Numbered from the stretch's first letter, positions 45,964 to 56,039 are shown. The stretch is DNA of 64,000 bases from an uncultured Serinicoccus sp. (GCF_947487915.1 NZ_CANKYH010000004.1:186001-250000); one strand, 5' to 3'. A program made the numbers and translations. Notes: generated by a model from the letters alone, not told the origin.

Positions 45964-46905
45964 GTGGTCGTCCGGGAGGAGCGTGACCTGGCCCTGGCCG
46001 TCGCCGTGGCCCGACGGCACTACGAGCAGCACCAGGCCAAGACCGATATCGCCGAGGCGCTCGGCATCAGTCGCTTCAAGGTGGCCCGGCTGCTCGACCT
46101 GGCGCTCGAGGCCGGGGTCGTGCGCATCGAGATCGTCGAGCCGGACGCGCGCGACGGCCGGCTCAGCGAGGACCTGCGCGCCCGGTTCTCGCTCGAGCAC
46201 GCGCTGGTGACCCCCATCTCCTCCACGGCCCCCGACGTCCGGGCCGAGCTGGGGCGGGCCGCGGCCGGGCTGCTCGGCCGGGTCCTGCGGCCGGACGACG
46301 TCCTCGGGCTGCCCTGGAGCCGCGCCGTGCACGACATGGTCTACGCGCTGGAGGCCCTGCCACCCGTCGAGATCGTGCAGCTCAGCGGTGCCCTGGTGGG
46401 CATCAGCGAGGACTCCAGCTCGGTGGACCTGGTCCGGCGGGCCGGACGGATGTCCGGGGGAGGGCGCCGGATGTTCTTCGCCCCGCTCGTCATGCCGGAT
46501 GCGGCCGCCGCCGAGGCGGTGCGGCGGGACCCGGCGGTCAGCGGGACGCTCGCGGCCGCCGACCAGGTGACCGTCGCCGTGGTCGGGGTGGGCGCCTGGG
46601 CGCAGGGTCAGTCCACGATCTACGACGCCGTCGACGAGGACTGCCGCCGACGGGTGTCCGACGCCGGGGTCGTCGGCGAGGCCGTGGGTGCCTGCTTCGA
46701 CGCCAGGGGCGAGCTGGTGCGGACCTGCCTCTCGGAGCGCCTCATCGCACTCTCGCCCGAGCAGCTGCGCGGCATCGACCGGGTGGTCGCCGTCGCTCAC
46801 GGAGAGGGCAAGGTCGAGGCCCTGCGGGCCGCGATGACCGGTGATCTCATCAACGGCCTGGTCACCACCTACGACACGGCGCAGGCCCTGCTGGGCCGGG
46901 CCTGA
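45964..46905 (+). CDS. SorC/DeoR-type sugar-binding transcriptional regulator
   Basis: 313 aa. An N-terminal helix-turn-helix (KTDIAEALGISRFKVARLLDLALE, about 25-48) is followed by a sugar-isomerase-like sensor domain: DDVLGLPWSRAVHDMVYAL, VEIVQLSGALVGISEDSS and VAVAHGEGKVEALRAAM. SorC-family proteins respond to phosphorylated sugars or polyols and regulate neighbouring transport and catabolic genes. It diverges from the polyol operon, so it is its likely regulator. GTG 45964 is fixed by AGGAGG 6 nt upstream; the longer ATG reading from 45847 is unlikely. Confidence 0.9.
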   Translation: MVVREERDLALAVAVARRHYEQHQAKTDIAEALGISRFKVARLLDLALEAGVVRIEIVEPDARDGRLSEDLRARFSLEHALVTPISSTAPDVRAELGRAAAGLLGRVLRPDDVLGLPWSRAVHDMVYALEALPPVEIVQLSGALVGISEDSSSVDLVRRAGRMSGGGRRMFFAPLVMPDAAAAEAVRRDPAVSGTLAAADQVTVAVVGVGAWAQGQSTIYDAVDEDCRRRVSDAGVVGEAVGACFDARGELVRTCLSERLIALSPEQLRGIDRVVAVAHGEGKVEALRAAMTGDLINGLVTTYDTAQALLGRA

Positions 46906-46917
46906 GCCCCGAGGCGC

Positions 46918-48228
46918 TCACCCGTCGGCGGCGGCGTCGCCGGGGCCGTCCGCCGCCGCGCCGGCCGGCATGCGCCAGGCCGCGAGGGCCGCCGGGACCG
47001 CCAGGACGAGGGCGGCCCCGGCCACCACCGGAGTGAGCTCGAGACGCAGGGTGAGCAGCCCGACCGTCGCGAGCGTGACGAGGAAGCCGACCTCGCCGGC
47101 GACGCCCGCCACCGAGGTGATGGTGGCGCGGGTGCGGCTGGTCTGCCCGATCGCGTGCTGCAGACGGGCGTCGCCCGCCACGTAGAGGCTGCTGGCCAGC
47201 GCGTACCCCAGCCCCAGGGACCCTGCTCCCAGCCACCCGGAGCCTGCGGCGCCGAGCGCCAGGAGCGCCCCGGCGAGCAGGACCAGGGCGGCGTGGCGCC
47301 CACCGGTCAGCAGGGCGACCCGGTCGCTGAGCGCGGTCCCCAGCGCCTCGAGCAGGACGATGCCGGCCATGGCGAGGGCCACGCGCCCCACCGGTGCCCC
47401 GTCGTCGGCCAGCAGCAGGGGGAAGTACTCGTCGAACCCGACCAGGGTGACGACGGCGGCATACCCCAGCAGGACCCGACGCACCGGACCGGCGGCGCGC
47501 GCCTGGGCGACCCCCTCGCGCAGCGTGGACGCCCAGCCGTGCGGGGTCCGGTCAGCCGGGCCGGGGTCGGGCGCGGGGGCGACCGCCCGCGGTGACGTCT
47601 CGTGCGCCGGTGAGCGCGGCTCCGCAGGACCGGGTATGCCGCCGCGCACCGGCGGCGGCAGCAGCAGGGTCACCCCGACGTGCAGGACCGCCACGCCGAG
47701 GCTGGCCGCGCCCACGAGCGCGTAGCCGCCGACCTGGTGCAGCGGTGCGGCCGCCGCGATCGCCAGGGCCATGACCACCAGGGCGACGCTCTCCGCGCGC
47801 GCCTTGACCCGGGCGTACCGGTGGGGCCGGCCGCGCGCCGACAGCTGCTCGAAGAGGTAGGCCTCCCAGGTCCCCGAGTGCAGGGCGTCCGAGCACGACC
47901 ACAGGACGAACCCGAGCAGGAACCCCCAGAAGCTCGGCCACAGCATCCAGGTGGCGAACGCCGCGACGTAGACGACGCCGGAGGCCACGAGCACCCGACG
48001 TCGGTCGAGCAGGTCTGCCCACGCCCCGGAAGGGATCTCCAGGAGGAAGGCGCTCAGCGACCAGACCGCCAGCAGCACCGAGATCTGCGCGGTGCTGAGG
48101 CCACGGTCGGCGAAGAGGAGGGCGTAGACGCCGAAGAGCGGGATCGCCTCGTGCGTGGCACGGTAGGCGACCGCCAGCCCGGAGATCGAGGCTCAACCCT
48201 CGCCGGACGGGAACCGGGGGTGCGTCAT
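46918..48228 (-). pseudogene. MFS transporter interrupted by an early in-frame TGA
   Basis: From 48078 downward the frame encodes an MFS permease: SAFLLEIPSGAWADLLDRRR, VLLGYAAVVTLVGFDEYFP, about ten helices. The same frame continues upstream through ISGLAVAYRATHEAIPLFGVYALLFADRGL, a normal first helix, to a TGA at 48195-48193, and beyond it to an ATG at 48228 (MTHPRFPSGEG). That ATG is preceded by TAGGGT 7 nt upstream, a convincing leaderless start. So the intact gene would be ATG...GGT-TGA-GCC, with TGA most likely replacing TGG (Trp). The only downstream start, GTG 48078, would lose helix 1. It is either a recent nonsense mutation, a sequence error or read-through. Confidence 0.75.
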
Positions 48229-48235
48229 ACCCGTC

Positions 48236-48241
48236 ACCCTA
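48236..48241 (-). promoter_or_regulatory. -10-like TAGGGT for the interrupted MFS gene
   Basis: On the minus strand TAGGGT is followed by 7 nt and ATG 48228. It supports that ATG as the original start, upstream of the in-frame TGA. Confidence 0.45.
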
Positions 48242-48248
48242 GCCCGGA

Positions 48249-48277
48249 CCCGGGCAGCACGGGGGTCGCTGCCCGGG
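48249..48277 (-). terminator. terminator after serA
   Basis: A perfect 9-bp stem (CCCGGGCAG/CTGCCCGGG) with an 11-nt loop lies 24 nt after the serA stop on the minus strand, just upstream of the MFS promoter. Confidence 0.55.
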
Positions 48278-48300
48278 ATCTCGTCCGCCGAACCGCGTCG

Positions 48301-49491
48301 TCAGTCGATCTTGCGGGCCCGGATGATGCCCTCGATGGCCAGGATCGAGTCCTTGAGGTCGTCCTGGACCTCGCCCTCGACGTCGACGAGGGTGTAGGCG
48401 ACCTCGCCCTTGGACTTGTTGGTGAACTCGGCGACGTTCAGCCCCGCGTCGGCGAGCGTCGCGGTGATCTGGCCGATCATGTTGGGCTTGTTCTCGTTGA
48501 AGATGCCCAGCCGGGTGGTGCCGGGGGTGCGGGCCATGACGACCTCGGGGAAGTTCACCGAGTTCCGGATGTTGCCGTGCAGCAGGTAGTCCGAGAGCTG
48601 GTCGGCGGCCATGACCGCGCAGTTGTCCTCGGCCTCGCTGGTGGAGGCGCCCAGGTGGGGCAGGGCGATGACCTTGGGGTGCACCGACCCGGCCTCGCTC
48701 GGGAAGTCGTTGACGTAGGCGTGCAGGTGCCCCGAGTCCAGGGCCTCCAGCACGGCCGCCTCGTCCACGACCCCGCCGCGGGCGAAGTTGAGGACCACGC
48801 CCCCGGCCGGCATCGACGCGATGCGCTCCGCGCCGACCAGGCCCTTGGTGGCCTCGATGAGCGGCACGTGCAGGGTGATCATGTCGGACCGCGCGAACAG
48901 CTCCTCGACGCTGGTCACCTGCTCGACGTTGGGGGAGAGCTGCCAGGCGCGCTCGACCGTGATGGCGGGGTCGTAGCCGAGGACCCTGAGACCGAGCGAC
49001 TGGGCCGCGTTGGCGACGAGGACGCCGATGGCGCCGAGGCCGATGACGCCCAGGGTCCGGCCCGGGAGCTCGTAGCCGGCGAACCGCTTCTTGCCGGCCT
49101 CCACCTGCTGGTCGAGGTCGGCGCCGGTGAGCGACCGCTCGGCGACCAGCCCACGGGTGTAGTCGGCGGCGTGGTAGAGGTTGCGCGCCGCGAGCAGCAT
49201 GCCCGCGATGACGAGCTCCTTGACCGCGTTGGCGTTGGCGCCCGGGGTGTTGAAGACGGGTATGCCGCGCGCCGCCAGGGCGTCCACCGGGATGTTGTTG
49301 GTGCCGGCGCCCGCGCGGGCGACGGCGTACAGCGACTCGGGGATCTCGGCGGAGTGCAGGTCGGCCGAGCGCAGCAGGATCCCCCGGGGCGCAGCGATGT
49401 CGGTACCGATGTCGAAGACGTCCCGGTCAAGCCGCTGGAGGCCGGTGGGGGAGATCGCGTTGAGGGTCTGGATCGCGTAGGTCTGGCTCAT
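48301..49491 (-). CDS. serA: D-3-phosphoglycerate dehydrogenase
   Basis: 396 aa. First step of serine synthesis. NAD-binding GVIGLGAIGVLVANAAQSLG is near residue 150. The catalytic Arg and Glu-His relay are in NFARGGVVDEAAV and LPHLGASTSEAEDN. A C-terminal ACT domain (RLGIFNENKPNMIGQITATL) binds serine for feedback. The length is the ACT-only form, without the ASB domain of mycobacterial SerA. It follows serC with a 12-bp gap, forming a serC-serA operon. Confidence 0.95.
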   Translation of the reverse strand: MSQTYAIQTLNAISPTGLQRLDRDVFDIGTDIAAPRGILLRSADLHSAEIPESLYAVARAGAGTNNIPVDALAARGIPVFNTPGANANAVKELVIAGMLLAARNLYHAADYTRGLVAERSLTGADLDQQVEAGKKRFAGYELPGRTLGVIGLGAIGVLVANAAQSLGLRVLGYDPAITVERAWQLSPNVEQVTSVEELFARSDMITLHVPLIEATKGLVGAERIASMPAGGVVLNFARGGVVDEAAVLEALDSGHLHAYVNDFPSEAGSVHPKVIALPHLGASTSEAEDNCAVMAADQLSDYLLHGNIRNSVNFPEVVMARTPGTTRLGIFNENKPNMIGQITATLADAGLNVAEFTNKSKGEVAYTLVDVEGEVQDDLKDSILAIEGIIRARKID

Positions 49492-49503
49492 GGGTGTGGT
49501 GTC

Positions 49504-50589
49504 TCAGCCGTTCTGCTGCTCGAAGTCGGTCATGAAGTCCACGAGGGCCTGGACGCCCTCGATCGGCATGGCGTTGTAGAGGCTGGCCCGCATCCCGCCC
49601 ACGCTGCGGTGGCCCGCCAGCCCGGAGAGCCCGGCCTCGGCGGCGGCCGCCACGAAAGGCTTCTCGAGGGCGCTGTCGGGGACGAGGAAGGGCACGTTCA
49701 TCCAGGAGCGCGCGGCGGCCTGGACGGGGTTGGAGTAGAAGTCCGAGGCCTCGATGGCGCCGTAGAGCAGGTCGGCCTTGGCCCGGTTGCGACGCGCCAT
49801 CTCAGCCACGCCCCCCTGCTGCTCGACCCACTCCAGGACCAGCCCCACGAGGTACCACGCGAGCGTGGGCGGGGTGTTCAGCATGGAGTCGGCGTCGGCC
49901 ATGGCCTTCCAGTCCAGGGCTGCGGGCACGTCCGGGCGGGCCCGGTCCAGCAGGTCCCGGCGGACGACGACGACGCAGATGCCGGCGGGGCCGAGGTTCT
50001 TCTGCGCACCCGCGTAGATGACTCCGAAGCGGGAGACGTCCAGTGGGCGCGAGAGGATCGTGGAGCTGGCGTCGGTGACCACGGGGACGGCACCGGCGTC
50101 CGGGACGTAGGGGAACTCGACCCCCCCGATGGTCTCGTTCATCGTGTAGTGCAGGTAGGCCGAGTCCGTCGGCACCTCGAGGGAGCCCTGCTCCGGCACC
50201 GTGGAGTAGTTCGACTCCTTCTCGTCCGCCAGCACCCGCACGTCGACGTACTTGCGACCCTCGGCGACGGCCTTGGCCGACCAGGACCCGGTGTGGAGGT
50301 ATGCCGCGGAGGCACCGGGGGAGGCGAGGTTGAGCGGCACGGCGGAGAACTGACCGGTCGCCCCTCCTTGGAGGAAGAGCACCGCGTAGTCGTCCGGCAC
50401 CGACAGCAGCTCCCGCATCCGGCGCTCGGCCTGGGCCGCGATGGAGACGAACTCGGGGCTGCGGTGGGACATCTCCATGACGGACATCCCGGACCCGCGC
50501 CAGTCGGTGAGCTCGGACTGGGCCCGCTCGAGGACCTCGAGCGGCATGGTGGCTGGACCGGCTGAGAAGTTGAAGACTCGCACGGGCAT
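49504..50589 (-). CDS. serC: phosphoserine aminotransferase
   Basis: 361 aa, PLP enzyme converting 3-phosphohydroxypyruvate to phosphoserine; it may also act in pyridoxine synthesis. FNFSAGPATMPLEVLERAQ lies at the N-terminus, the PLP lysine in YAGAQKNLGPAGICVVVVRRD near residue 195, and GGMRASLYNAMP at the C-terminus. It belongs to the group common in Proteobacteria and Firmicutes, not the mycobacterial SerC type. The ATG at 50589 lies 2 nt from a TACGGT hexamer; if that is the -10, GTG 50583 two codons in would be the leaderless start. Confidence 0.94.
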   Translation of the reverse strand: MPVRVFNFSAGPATMPLEVLERAQSELTDWRGSGMSVMEMSHRSPEFVSIAAQAERRMRELLSVPDDYAVLFLQGGATGQFSAVPLNLASPGASAAYLHTGSWSAKAVAEGRKYVDVRVLADEKESNYSTVPEQGSLEVPTDSAYLHYTMNETIGGVEFPYVPDAGAVPVVTDASSTILSRPLDVSRFGVIYAGAQKNLGPAGICVVVVRRDLLDRARPDVPAALDWKAMADADSMLNTPPTLAWYLVGLVLEWVEQQGGVAEMARRNRAKADLLYGAIEASDFYSNPVQAAARSWMNVPFLVPDSALEKPFVAAAAEAGLSGLAGHRSVGGMRASLYNAMPIEGVQALVDFMTDFEQQNG

Positions 50590-50995
50590 CTACCGTACCG
50601 TCAACCTCGGGCTGTCCCGGCCACGGGGCGAGGGTCGTGGCGGGGCGCCGGAGATCCGCAGGACGCCGGTCCGTCACTGCCGCGCGGGGAGGTGGGTGTG
50701 CGATACTGCCAAGCGGTCGGACGGTGCCCCACAGCGCCGTGCGGCCCGGCACGAGCCCCTGTGGTGCGCCTCACCAGGTCAGCACGCAGGTCGTGGACGC
50801 GATGATGACCATCTCGTACGGAGCCCGTGCCGCGCCGGAACCGGTGCCGCGCGATCGCGCGAGCCGCAGCCGGTGACACAGGACGACTTCCGTCGCGGCC
50901 GACCGGTCACGACGACACCGCACCCGCGTCGCGCGGGGAGGGAGGCCCCCGGGCCTGGTTGTGGACCGCAGCCGTGCGACCTGGAAGGACACCAC
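50590..50995. promoter_or_regulatory. 406-bp divergent region: serC promoter and long rne leader
   Basis: There is no credible gene here. Toward rne, an extended -10 (TG-C-GATACT, 50699-50707) would start transcription near 50714 and give a leader of about 280 nt. The leader can fold: CCACAG pairs with CTGTGG around an inner CGTGC/GCACG hairpin (about 50729-50764). AAGGA precedes the rne GTG. Toward serC a TACGGT hexamer lies at 50597-50592 on the minus strand. Long structured rne leaders are known to mediate RNase E autoregulation in other bacteria; that is an analogy only. Confidence 0.5.
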
Positions 50996-53575
50996 GTGTC
51001 TGACGAACGCACGCCCGCAGGCCCCGTCGACGAGCAGCCCTCACCCGCGCAGGTCGCCGAGGACCCGGGCACCGGGACCGAGGTCACCGAGCCCGAGCAG
51101 CCGCTGACCGAGGACCCGGACGTCGAGGAGGAGGCCGAGAGCGCCGAGGACGACGACGCGCAGGCGCCGGCGACCACGCCGTCCTTCGGCCTGGTGTTCC
51201 AGGCCCCGGACCTGACGGACCTCCCGCCGCGCCGCTCGCGCCGGGCCACCTCGGCATCCACCGCCCCGGCCCCGGCGCCGGAGCGCGAGCCCGACACGGC
51301 TCCCGAGGACGCCCCCGATTCCCAGGACGGCGAGGACGACGACGACAACGGTGGGCGTGGACGCCGGCGCCGCCGCCGGGGAGGCAAGGGCCGACGCTCC
51401 CGCGCCGGCGACGACAGCGCAGCGGAGCAGCAGTCCGACGACCAGCCCGAGGAGGCGGCGGCCGAGTCGACGGGGCAGGACAAGCCCTCCGGCTCCTCCC
51501 GGCGCCGCCGGGGAGGGGGAGGCTCGGGGGCGAAGGGCTCCGCGAGCACCCAGGGCGACCAGAAGGGCGAGGACGCCCAGGGCGGCCAGGGCGAGGAGCA
51601 GCCCGACGCGAAGGAGTCCGAGGGCGACGCGTCCGGGGGCACCAAGCGGCGGCGTCGCCGCTCGCGCAGCGGCAGCGAGCGCTCCGCCAAGGACGAGGTC
51701 TCCTCGGTCAAGGGGTCCACGCGGCTGGAGGCCAAGCGGCAGCGCCGGCGCGAGGGCCGGGAGGCCGGCCGGCGGCGCACGATCATCACCGAGGCGGAGT
51801 TCCTCGCCCGGCGCGAGAGCGTCGAGCGGGTCATGGTGGTCCGTGGGCTCGAGGACCGCACCCAGATCGCGGTCCTGGAGGACGGGGTGCCGGTCGAGCA
51901 CTACGTCTCCCGCTCCGCGCAGTCCACCATGGTGGGCAACGTCTACCTCGGTCGGGTGCAGAACGTCCTGCCCAGCATGGAGGCGGCCTTCGTCGACATC
52001 GGCAAGGGCCGCAACGCCGTGCTCTACGCGGGAGAGGTCAACTGGGACGCGGCCGGGCTCGAGGGCAACCAGCCCAAGCGCATCGAGAACGCCCTGAAGT
52101 CGGGGGAGTCGGTCCTCGTCCAGGTCACCAAGGACCCGATCGGCCACAAGGGCGCGCGGCTCACCTCGCAGGTCTCGCTCCCCGGTCGCTACCTCGTCTA
52201 CGTGCCGGGCAACTCGATGACCGGCATCTCGCGCAAGCTGCCGGACACCGAGCGGACCCGGCTGAAGAAGATCCTCAAGGAGGTCGTCCCCGGTGAGGCC
52301 GGCGTCATCGTGCGTACGGCCGCCGAGGGCGCCTCGGAGGCCGAGCTGCGCGCCGACGTCGAGCGGCTGACCGCGATGTGGGAGCGGATCGAGGCCAAGT
52401 CGCGGACCGCCAACGCGCCCGCGCTGCTCCACGGCGAGGCCGACATGACCGTGCGGGTCATCCGGGACGTCTTCAACGAGGACTTCGCCAAGCTCGTCGT
52501 CTCCGGCGACAAGGCGTGGAACGAGGTCAAGCGCTACATCGACGACGTCGCCCCCGACCTCGCCGACCGTGTCGAGAAGGACACGGGCACCCACGACGTC
52601 TTCACCACCTACCGCGTCCACGAGGCCATCGCGAAGGCGATGGACCGCAAGGTGTGGCTGCCCTCGGGCGGTTCGCTGGTCATCGACCGCACCGAGGCGA
52701 TGACCGTCGTCGACGTCAACACCGGCAAGTTCACCGGCTCCGGCGGCAACCTGGAGGAGACGGTCACCAAGAACAACATCGAGGCGGCCGAGGAGATCGT
52801 GCGGCAGCTGCGGCTGCGGGACATCGGCGGCATCATCGTCGTGGACTTCATCGACATGGTCCTGGAGAGCAACCGCGACCTGGTCGTCCGGCGGCTGCTG
52901 GAGTGCCTGGGTCGCGACCGCACCAAGCACCAGGTGGCGGAGGTGACCTCGCTGGGGCTGGTCCAGATGACCCGCAAGCGGGTCGGTTCGGGTCTCATCG
53001 AGGTCTTCTCCGAGAACTGCACGCACTGCTCGGGCCGGGGTGTGGTCGTGCAGACCGAGCCGGTCGTGCGCAGCGGCGGCGACGACGGCAACGGTGGCAG
53101 CGGCGGCAGCGGCTCCGGTGGCGGCAAGCGGCGCGGCAAGGGACGGGGCGGCAACGGGGGCAACGGCAGCGGGTCGGAGCCCAAGAACGTCCTGCCCACG
53201 CCCAACCCCTCCGGGCCCACCCCGGCCCAGATCGCCGCCGCGGCCCACGCCGCAGCGCTGAGCGCGGGGGCGAGCTCGGAGGCCGCCGACGCCGCAGCCG
53301 GGGCGGCCGCCCACGAGGTGACCGACCAGGGCGAGGCCCCGGCCCCGGCCTCGCAGCAGGACGGGCAGCAGGACGCGGCGGCCACCGAGCCGGAGCCGAG
53401 CGCAGACGACGTGGCCCCGGCCGCGCCGTCCGCCCCGGAGACCGTGACGGACTCGGCGCCGGTGACCGAGGCGGCCTCGGCCGCGCCGGCCCCCAAGCGT
53501 CGGCGCCGCGGGCGGGTCGTGGCTCCGGCCGGGCCGCCCGTGGGTGAGGATGCCGCCGGTCCAGAGACGGACTGA
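50996..53575 (+). CDS. rne: ribonuclease E/G
   Basis: 859 aa. The first ~260 residues are disordered, acidic and then Arg-rich, with three basic clusters ([33 protein letters not shown]). The catalytic core follows: an S1 domain with [27 protein letters not shown], then the DNase-I-like site with Asp in [12 protein letters not shown] near 573 and VVDFIDM near 617. The zinc-link [10 protein letters not shown] lies near 675. A Gly/Ala-rich tail ends the protein. The N-terminal disordered extension is typical of actinobacterial RNase E. GTG 50996 is preceded by AAGGA. Confidence 0.95.
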   Translation: MSDERTPAGPVDEQPSPAQVAEDPGTGTEVTEPEQPLTEDPDVEEEAESAEDDDAQAPATTPSFGLVFQAPDLTDLPPRRSRRATSASTAPAPAPEREPDTAPEDAPDSQDGEDDDDNGGRGRRRRRRGGKGRRSRAGDDSAAEQQSDDQPEEAAAESTGQDKPSGSSRRRRGGGGSGAKGSASTQGDQKGEDAQGGQGEEQPDAKESEGDASGGTKRRRRRSRSGSERSAKDEVSSVKGSTRLEAKRQRRREGREAGRRRTIITEAEFLARRESVERVMVVRGLEDRTQIAVLEDGVPVEHYVSRSAQSTMVGNVYLGRVQNVLPSMEAAFVDIGKGRNAVLYAGEVNWDAAGLEGNQPKRIENALKSGESVLVQVTKDPIGHKGARLTSQVSLPGRYLVYVPGNSMTGISRKLPDTERTRLKKILKEVVPGEAGVIVRTAAEGASEAELRADVERLTAMWERIEAKSRTANAPALLHGEADMTVRVIRDVFNEDFAKLVVSGDKAWNEVKRYIDDVAPDLADRVEKDTGTHDVFTTYRVHEAIAKAMDRKVWLPSGGSLVIDRTEAMTVVDVNTGKFTGSGGNLEETVTKNNIEAAEEIVRQLRLRDIGGIIVVDFIDMVLESNRDLVVRRLLECLGRDRTKHQVAEVTSLGLVQMTRKRVGSGLIEVFSENCTHCSGRGVVVQTEPVVRSGGDDGNGGSGGSGSGGGKRRGKGRGGNGGNGSGSEPKNVLPTPNPSGPTPAQIAAAAHAAALSAGASSEAADAAAGAAAHEVTDQGEAPAPASQQDGQQDAAATEPEPSADDVAPAAPSAPETVTDSAPVTEAASAAPAPKRRRRGRVVAPAGPPVGEDAAGPETD

Positions 53576-53738
53576 GTTTGGAGGCCGGGCGCCGCGCACG
53601 GTAGTCTGGTGCGTCGGTTCGCCCCACGGTGCGGCACCGGTCTCGCAGACGACATCCTGGTATGTCGGCTCGGCCGGGTCCCCATCCCTGCAGGGCGCGT
53701 CCGAGCCCACCGCGAGAGAAGCAGAAAGCGAGTTCAAC
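53576..53738 (+). promoter_or_regulatory. rplU leader and probable promoter
   Basis: TAGTCT near 53602-53607 is a candidate -10, with TTTGGA about 19 bp upstream as a weak -35. The leader of about 130 nt may contain an r-protein regulatory structure, which I could not define. AGAAAGCGAG precedes the rplU GTG. Confidence 0.35.
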
Positions 53739-54053
53739 GTGTACGCGATCGTCCGTGCTGGCGGCCGCCAGGAGAAGGTCTCCGTCGGCGACGTGCTGAC
53801 CATCGACAAGGTCGGCGGCAACGCTGCGGCCGGCGACACCGTCGAGCTCGCGCCCGTGCTCCTGGTCGACGGTGACGCCGTGACCACCGACGCCGATGCC
53901 CTCGGCAAGGCCACCGTGACCGCCGAGGTCGTGGGTGCCGTCAAGGGCCCCAAGATCGTCATCCAGAAGTACAAGAACAAGACCGGGTACAAGAAGCGGC
54001 AGGGCCACCGCCAGCCGCTCACCCAGGTCAAGATCACCGCGATCGACGCCTGA
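53739..54053 (+). CDS. rplU: 50S ribosomal protein L21
   Basis: 104 aa. It starts [20 protein letters not shown] and ends [20 protein letters not shown], both diagnostic. [18 protein letters not shown] is the conserved 23S rRNA-binding loop. GTG 53739 is the only start that fits the family. It leads the rplU-rpmA pair. Confidence 0.97.
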   Translation: MYAIVRAGGRQEKVSVGDVLTIDKVGGNAAAGDTVELAPVLLVDGDAVTTDADALGKATVTAEVVGAVKGPKIVIQKYKNKTGYKKRQGHRQPLTQVKITAIDA

Positions 54054-54083
54054 GCGTCACCCGAGCCAAGGAGGAGTCAGCAG

Positions 54084-54353
54084 ATGGCACACAAGAAGGG
54101 TGCGTCCTCGACCCGCAACGGTCGTGACTCGAACGCCCAGCGCCTCGGCGTGAAGCGCTTCGGCGGTCAGGTCGTCGGCGCGGGCGAGATCATCGTCCGC
54201 CAGCGTGGGACCCACTTCCACCCCGGCGAGGGAGTCGGCCGCGGCGGTGACGACACGCTGTTCGCGCTCGTCCCCGGTGTCGTCGAGTTCGGCGCCAAGC
54301 GGGGCCGCAAGACCGTGAACATCGTCGGCCAGAGCGCGACCGTCGACGCCTGA
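54084..54353 (+). CDS. rpmA: 50S ribosomal protein L27
   Basis: 89 aa. The N-terminus [20 protein letters not shown] is diagnostic; it reaches the peptidyl-transferase centre. There is no Firmicutes-type cleavable N-terminal extension. AAGGAGG precedes the ATG. It lies 30 bp after rplU in the standard order before obg. Confidence 0.97.
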   Translation: MAHKKGASSTRNGRDSNAQRLGVKRFGGQVVGAGEIIVRQRGTHFHPGEGVGRGGDDTLFALVPGVVEFGAKRGRKTVNIVGQSATVDA

Positions 54354-54407
54354 GGCGCGGCACCACATACCTGATGAGACGCCGGGTCCGCCCGGCGCAC
54401 GGCATCG

Positions 54408-54445
54408 GCGACGCCGGTGGGTCCGACACGACCCGCCGGCGTCGC
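54408..54445 (+). terminator. terminator between rpmA and obg
   Basis: A 16-bp stem (one G-U pair) with a 6-nt loop: GCGACGCCGGTGGGTC facing GACCCGCCGGCGTCGC. It lies about 55 bp after rpmA and should separate abundant ribosomal mRNA from obg. Confidence 0.7.
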
Positions 54446-54475
54446 GGTGTCTGCACCACCTGAGAGGATCTGCCC

Positions 54476-55981
54476 ATGGCCAACTTCGTCGACCGGGTCG
54501 TGCTGCACCTGCGCGCCGGCAAGGGTGGCCACGGGGTGGCCTCCGTCCACCGGGAGAAGTTCAAGCCGCTGGGTGGTCCGGACGGCGGCAACGGCGGCCG
54601 CGGGGGCGACATCGTGCTGCGGGTGGATGCCCAGGTCACGACGCTCATCGACTACCACCACGGACCCCACCGCAGCGCCCCCAACGGCCGCCCCGGCGAG
54701 GGTGACGAGCGCAACGGGGCCCAGGGGGAGGACCTCGTGCTGGCTGTCCCGTCGGGCACGGTCGTCACCACCCGCGGTGGAGAGGTCCTGGCCGACCTGG
54801 TGGGGGACGGCACCGAGTTCGTCGCCGCCCGCGGCGGTCGCGGCGGGCTCGGCAACAAGGCTCTGGCCTCGCCGCGGCGCAAGGCGCCCGGCTTCGCGCT
54901 GCTGGGGGAGCCGGGTGAGGAGACCGAGGTCGTCCTCGAGCTCAAGACGCTGGCGGACGTGGCGCTCATCGGCTTCCCGTCTGCCGGCAAGTCCTCCCTG
55001 GTCAGCGTCCTCTCGGCCGCGAAGCCCAAGATCGCCGACTACCCCTTCACCACGCTGGTGCCCAACCTCGGGGTCGTCACGGCCGGCGGGGAGCGCTTCA
55101 CCATGGCCGACGTCCCCGGCCTCATCCCCGGGGCCAGCGAGGGCAGGGGGCTGGGGCTGCAGTTCCTGCGGCACGTCGAACGCTGCCACGTCCTCGTGCA
55201 CGTCATCGACTGCGCGACCCTGGAGCCGGGCCGGGACCCGCTGACCGACCTGGAGGTCATCGAGGCCGAGCTCGCGGCCTACGTGCCCCACGGCGAGCTC
55301 GGCGGCATCCCCCTCGCCGAGCGGGTGCGCGTGGTCGTCCTCAACAAGGCGGACGTCCCCGAGGCGCGCGAGCTCGCCGAGATGGTGCGCCCGGACCTGG
55401 AGGAGCAGGGGTATGAGGTGCACGTCGTGTCCGCGGTCGCGCACCAGGGCCTCAAGGAGCTGACCTTCGCGCTGGCCGGCCACGTGGCCCGGGCCCGGGT
55501 CGAGCACGTCGACATCGAACCCGCGAGGGTCGTCATCCGGCCCCGGGCGCTGGACGACCAGGGCTTCACCGTGCGCCGCGAGGGCGGCGGCGAGGAGGAG
55601 GTCTTCCGGGTGCTGGGCGAGCGGCCCACGCGCTGGGTGCGGCAGACCGACTTCGCCAACGACGAGGCCGTCGGCTATCTCGCCGACCGGCTCGCCCGGC
55701 TCGGCGTCGAGGAGGAGCTGCTCAAGGCGGGAGCGGTCGCCGGCTCGACGGTGCTCATCGGTCCCGAGGACGACGCCGTCGTCTTCGACTGGGAGCCGAC
55801 CATGGCCGGCGGCGCCGAGCTGCTGGGCAGCCGTGGCACGGACCTGCGCCTGGACGACCGCTCCCGCCCGACCCGGGCCGAGAAGCGCGACGCCTTCCAC
55901 GACCGCAAGGACGCCGCCAGCGCGGCCCGCGAGGAGCTGCAGGCCGAGCGCCGCGCCGGTCACTGGACGGACGACGGCTGA
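54476..55981 (+). CDS. obg: GTPase Obg/CgtA
   Basis: 501 aa. The glycine-rich OBG domain ([39 protein letters not shown]) covers about 1-158. The G domain has [12 protein letters not shown] near 165, DVPGLIPGA, and NKADVPE near 290. A C-terminal OCT domain of about 75 residues and an acidic/basic tail follow, as in Gram-positives. It acts in 50S assembly and stress control. GAGAGGA precedes the ATG. Confidence 0.96.
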   Translation: MANFVDRVVLHLRAGKGGHGVASVHREKFKPLGGPDGGNGGRGGDIVLRVDAQVTTLIDYHHGPHRSAPNGRPGEGDERNGAQGEDLVLAVPSGTVVTTRGGEVLADLVGDGTEFVAARGGRGGLGNKALASPRRKAPGFALLGEPGEETEVVLELKTLADVALIGFPSAGKSSLVSVLSAAKPKIADYPFTTLVPNLGVVTAGGERFTMADVPGLIPGASEGRGLGLQFLRHVERCHVLVHVIDCATLEPGRDPLTDLEVIEAELAAYVPHGELGGIPLAERVRVVVLNKADVPEARELAEMVRPDLEEQGYEVHVVSAVAHQGLKELTFALAGHVARARVEHVDIEPARVVIRPRALDDQGFTVRREGGGEEEVFRVLGERPTRWVRQTDFANDEAVGYLADRLARLGVEEELLKAGAVAGSTVLIGPEDDAVVFDWEPTMAGGAELLGSRGTDLRLDDRSRPTRAEKRDAFHDRKDAASAAREELQAERRAGHWTDDG

Positions 55982-56001
55982 GGCGTCCAGGTCGACACAG
56001 A

Positions 56002-56034
56002 TGCATGAGTATGCACGGTCGTGGAATAGTATTC
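56002..56034 (+). promoter_or_regulatory. double palindrome (ArgR-like boxes) on the proB promoter
   Basis: Box 1 is TGCATGAGTATGCA (56002-56015) and box 2 is GAATAGTATTC (56024-56034). Both have perfect arms around a short A/T-containing centre. Their centres are about 20.5 bp apart, close to the 21-bp spacing of paired ARG boxes bound by an ArgR hexamer. Box 1 resembles the TGCAT...ATGCA half-sites I recall for actinobacterial ArgR. Box 2 contains the -10 TAGTAT (56027-56032), 7 nt before the proB ATG, so a bound protein would block RNA polymerase. Confidence 0.55.
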
Positions 56035-56039
56035 GTCCC

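Noticed and set aside
48193..48195. In-frame TGA in the MFS gene as a selenocysteine codon
   Set aside because: MFS transporters are not selenoproteins, no SECIS-like hairpin sits just downstream, and the position suits Trp.
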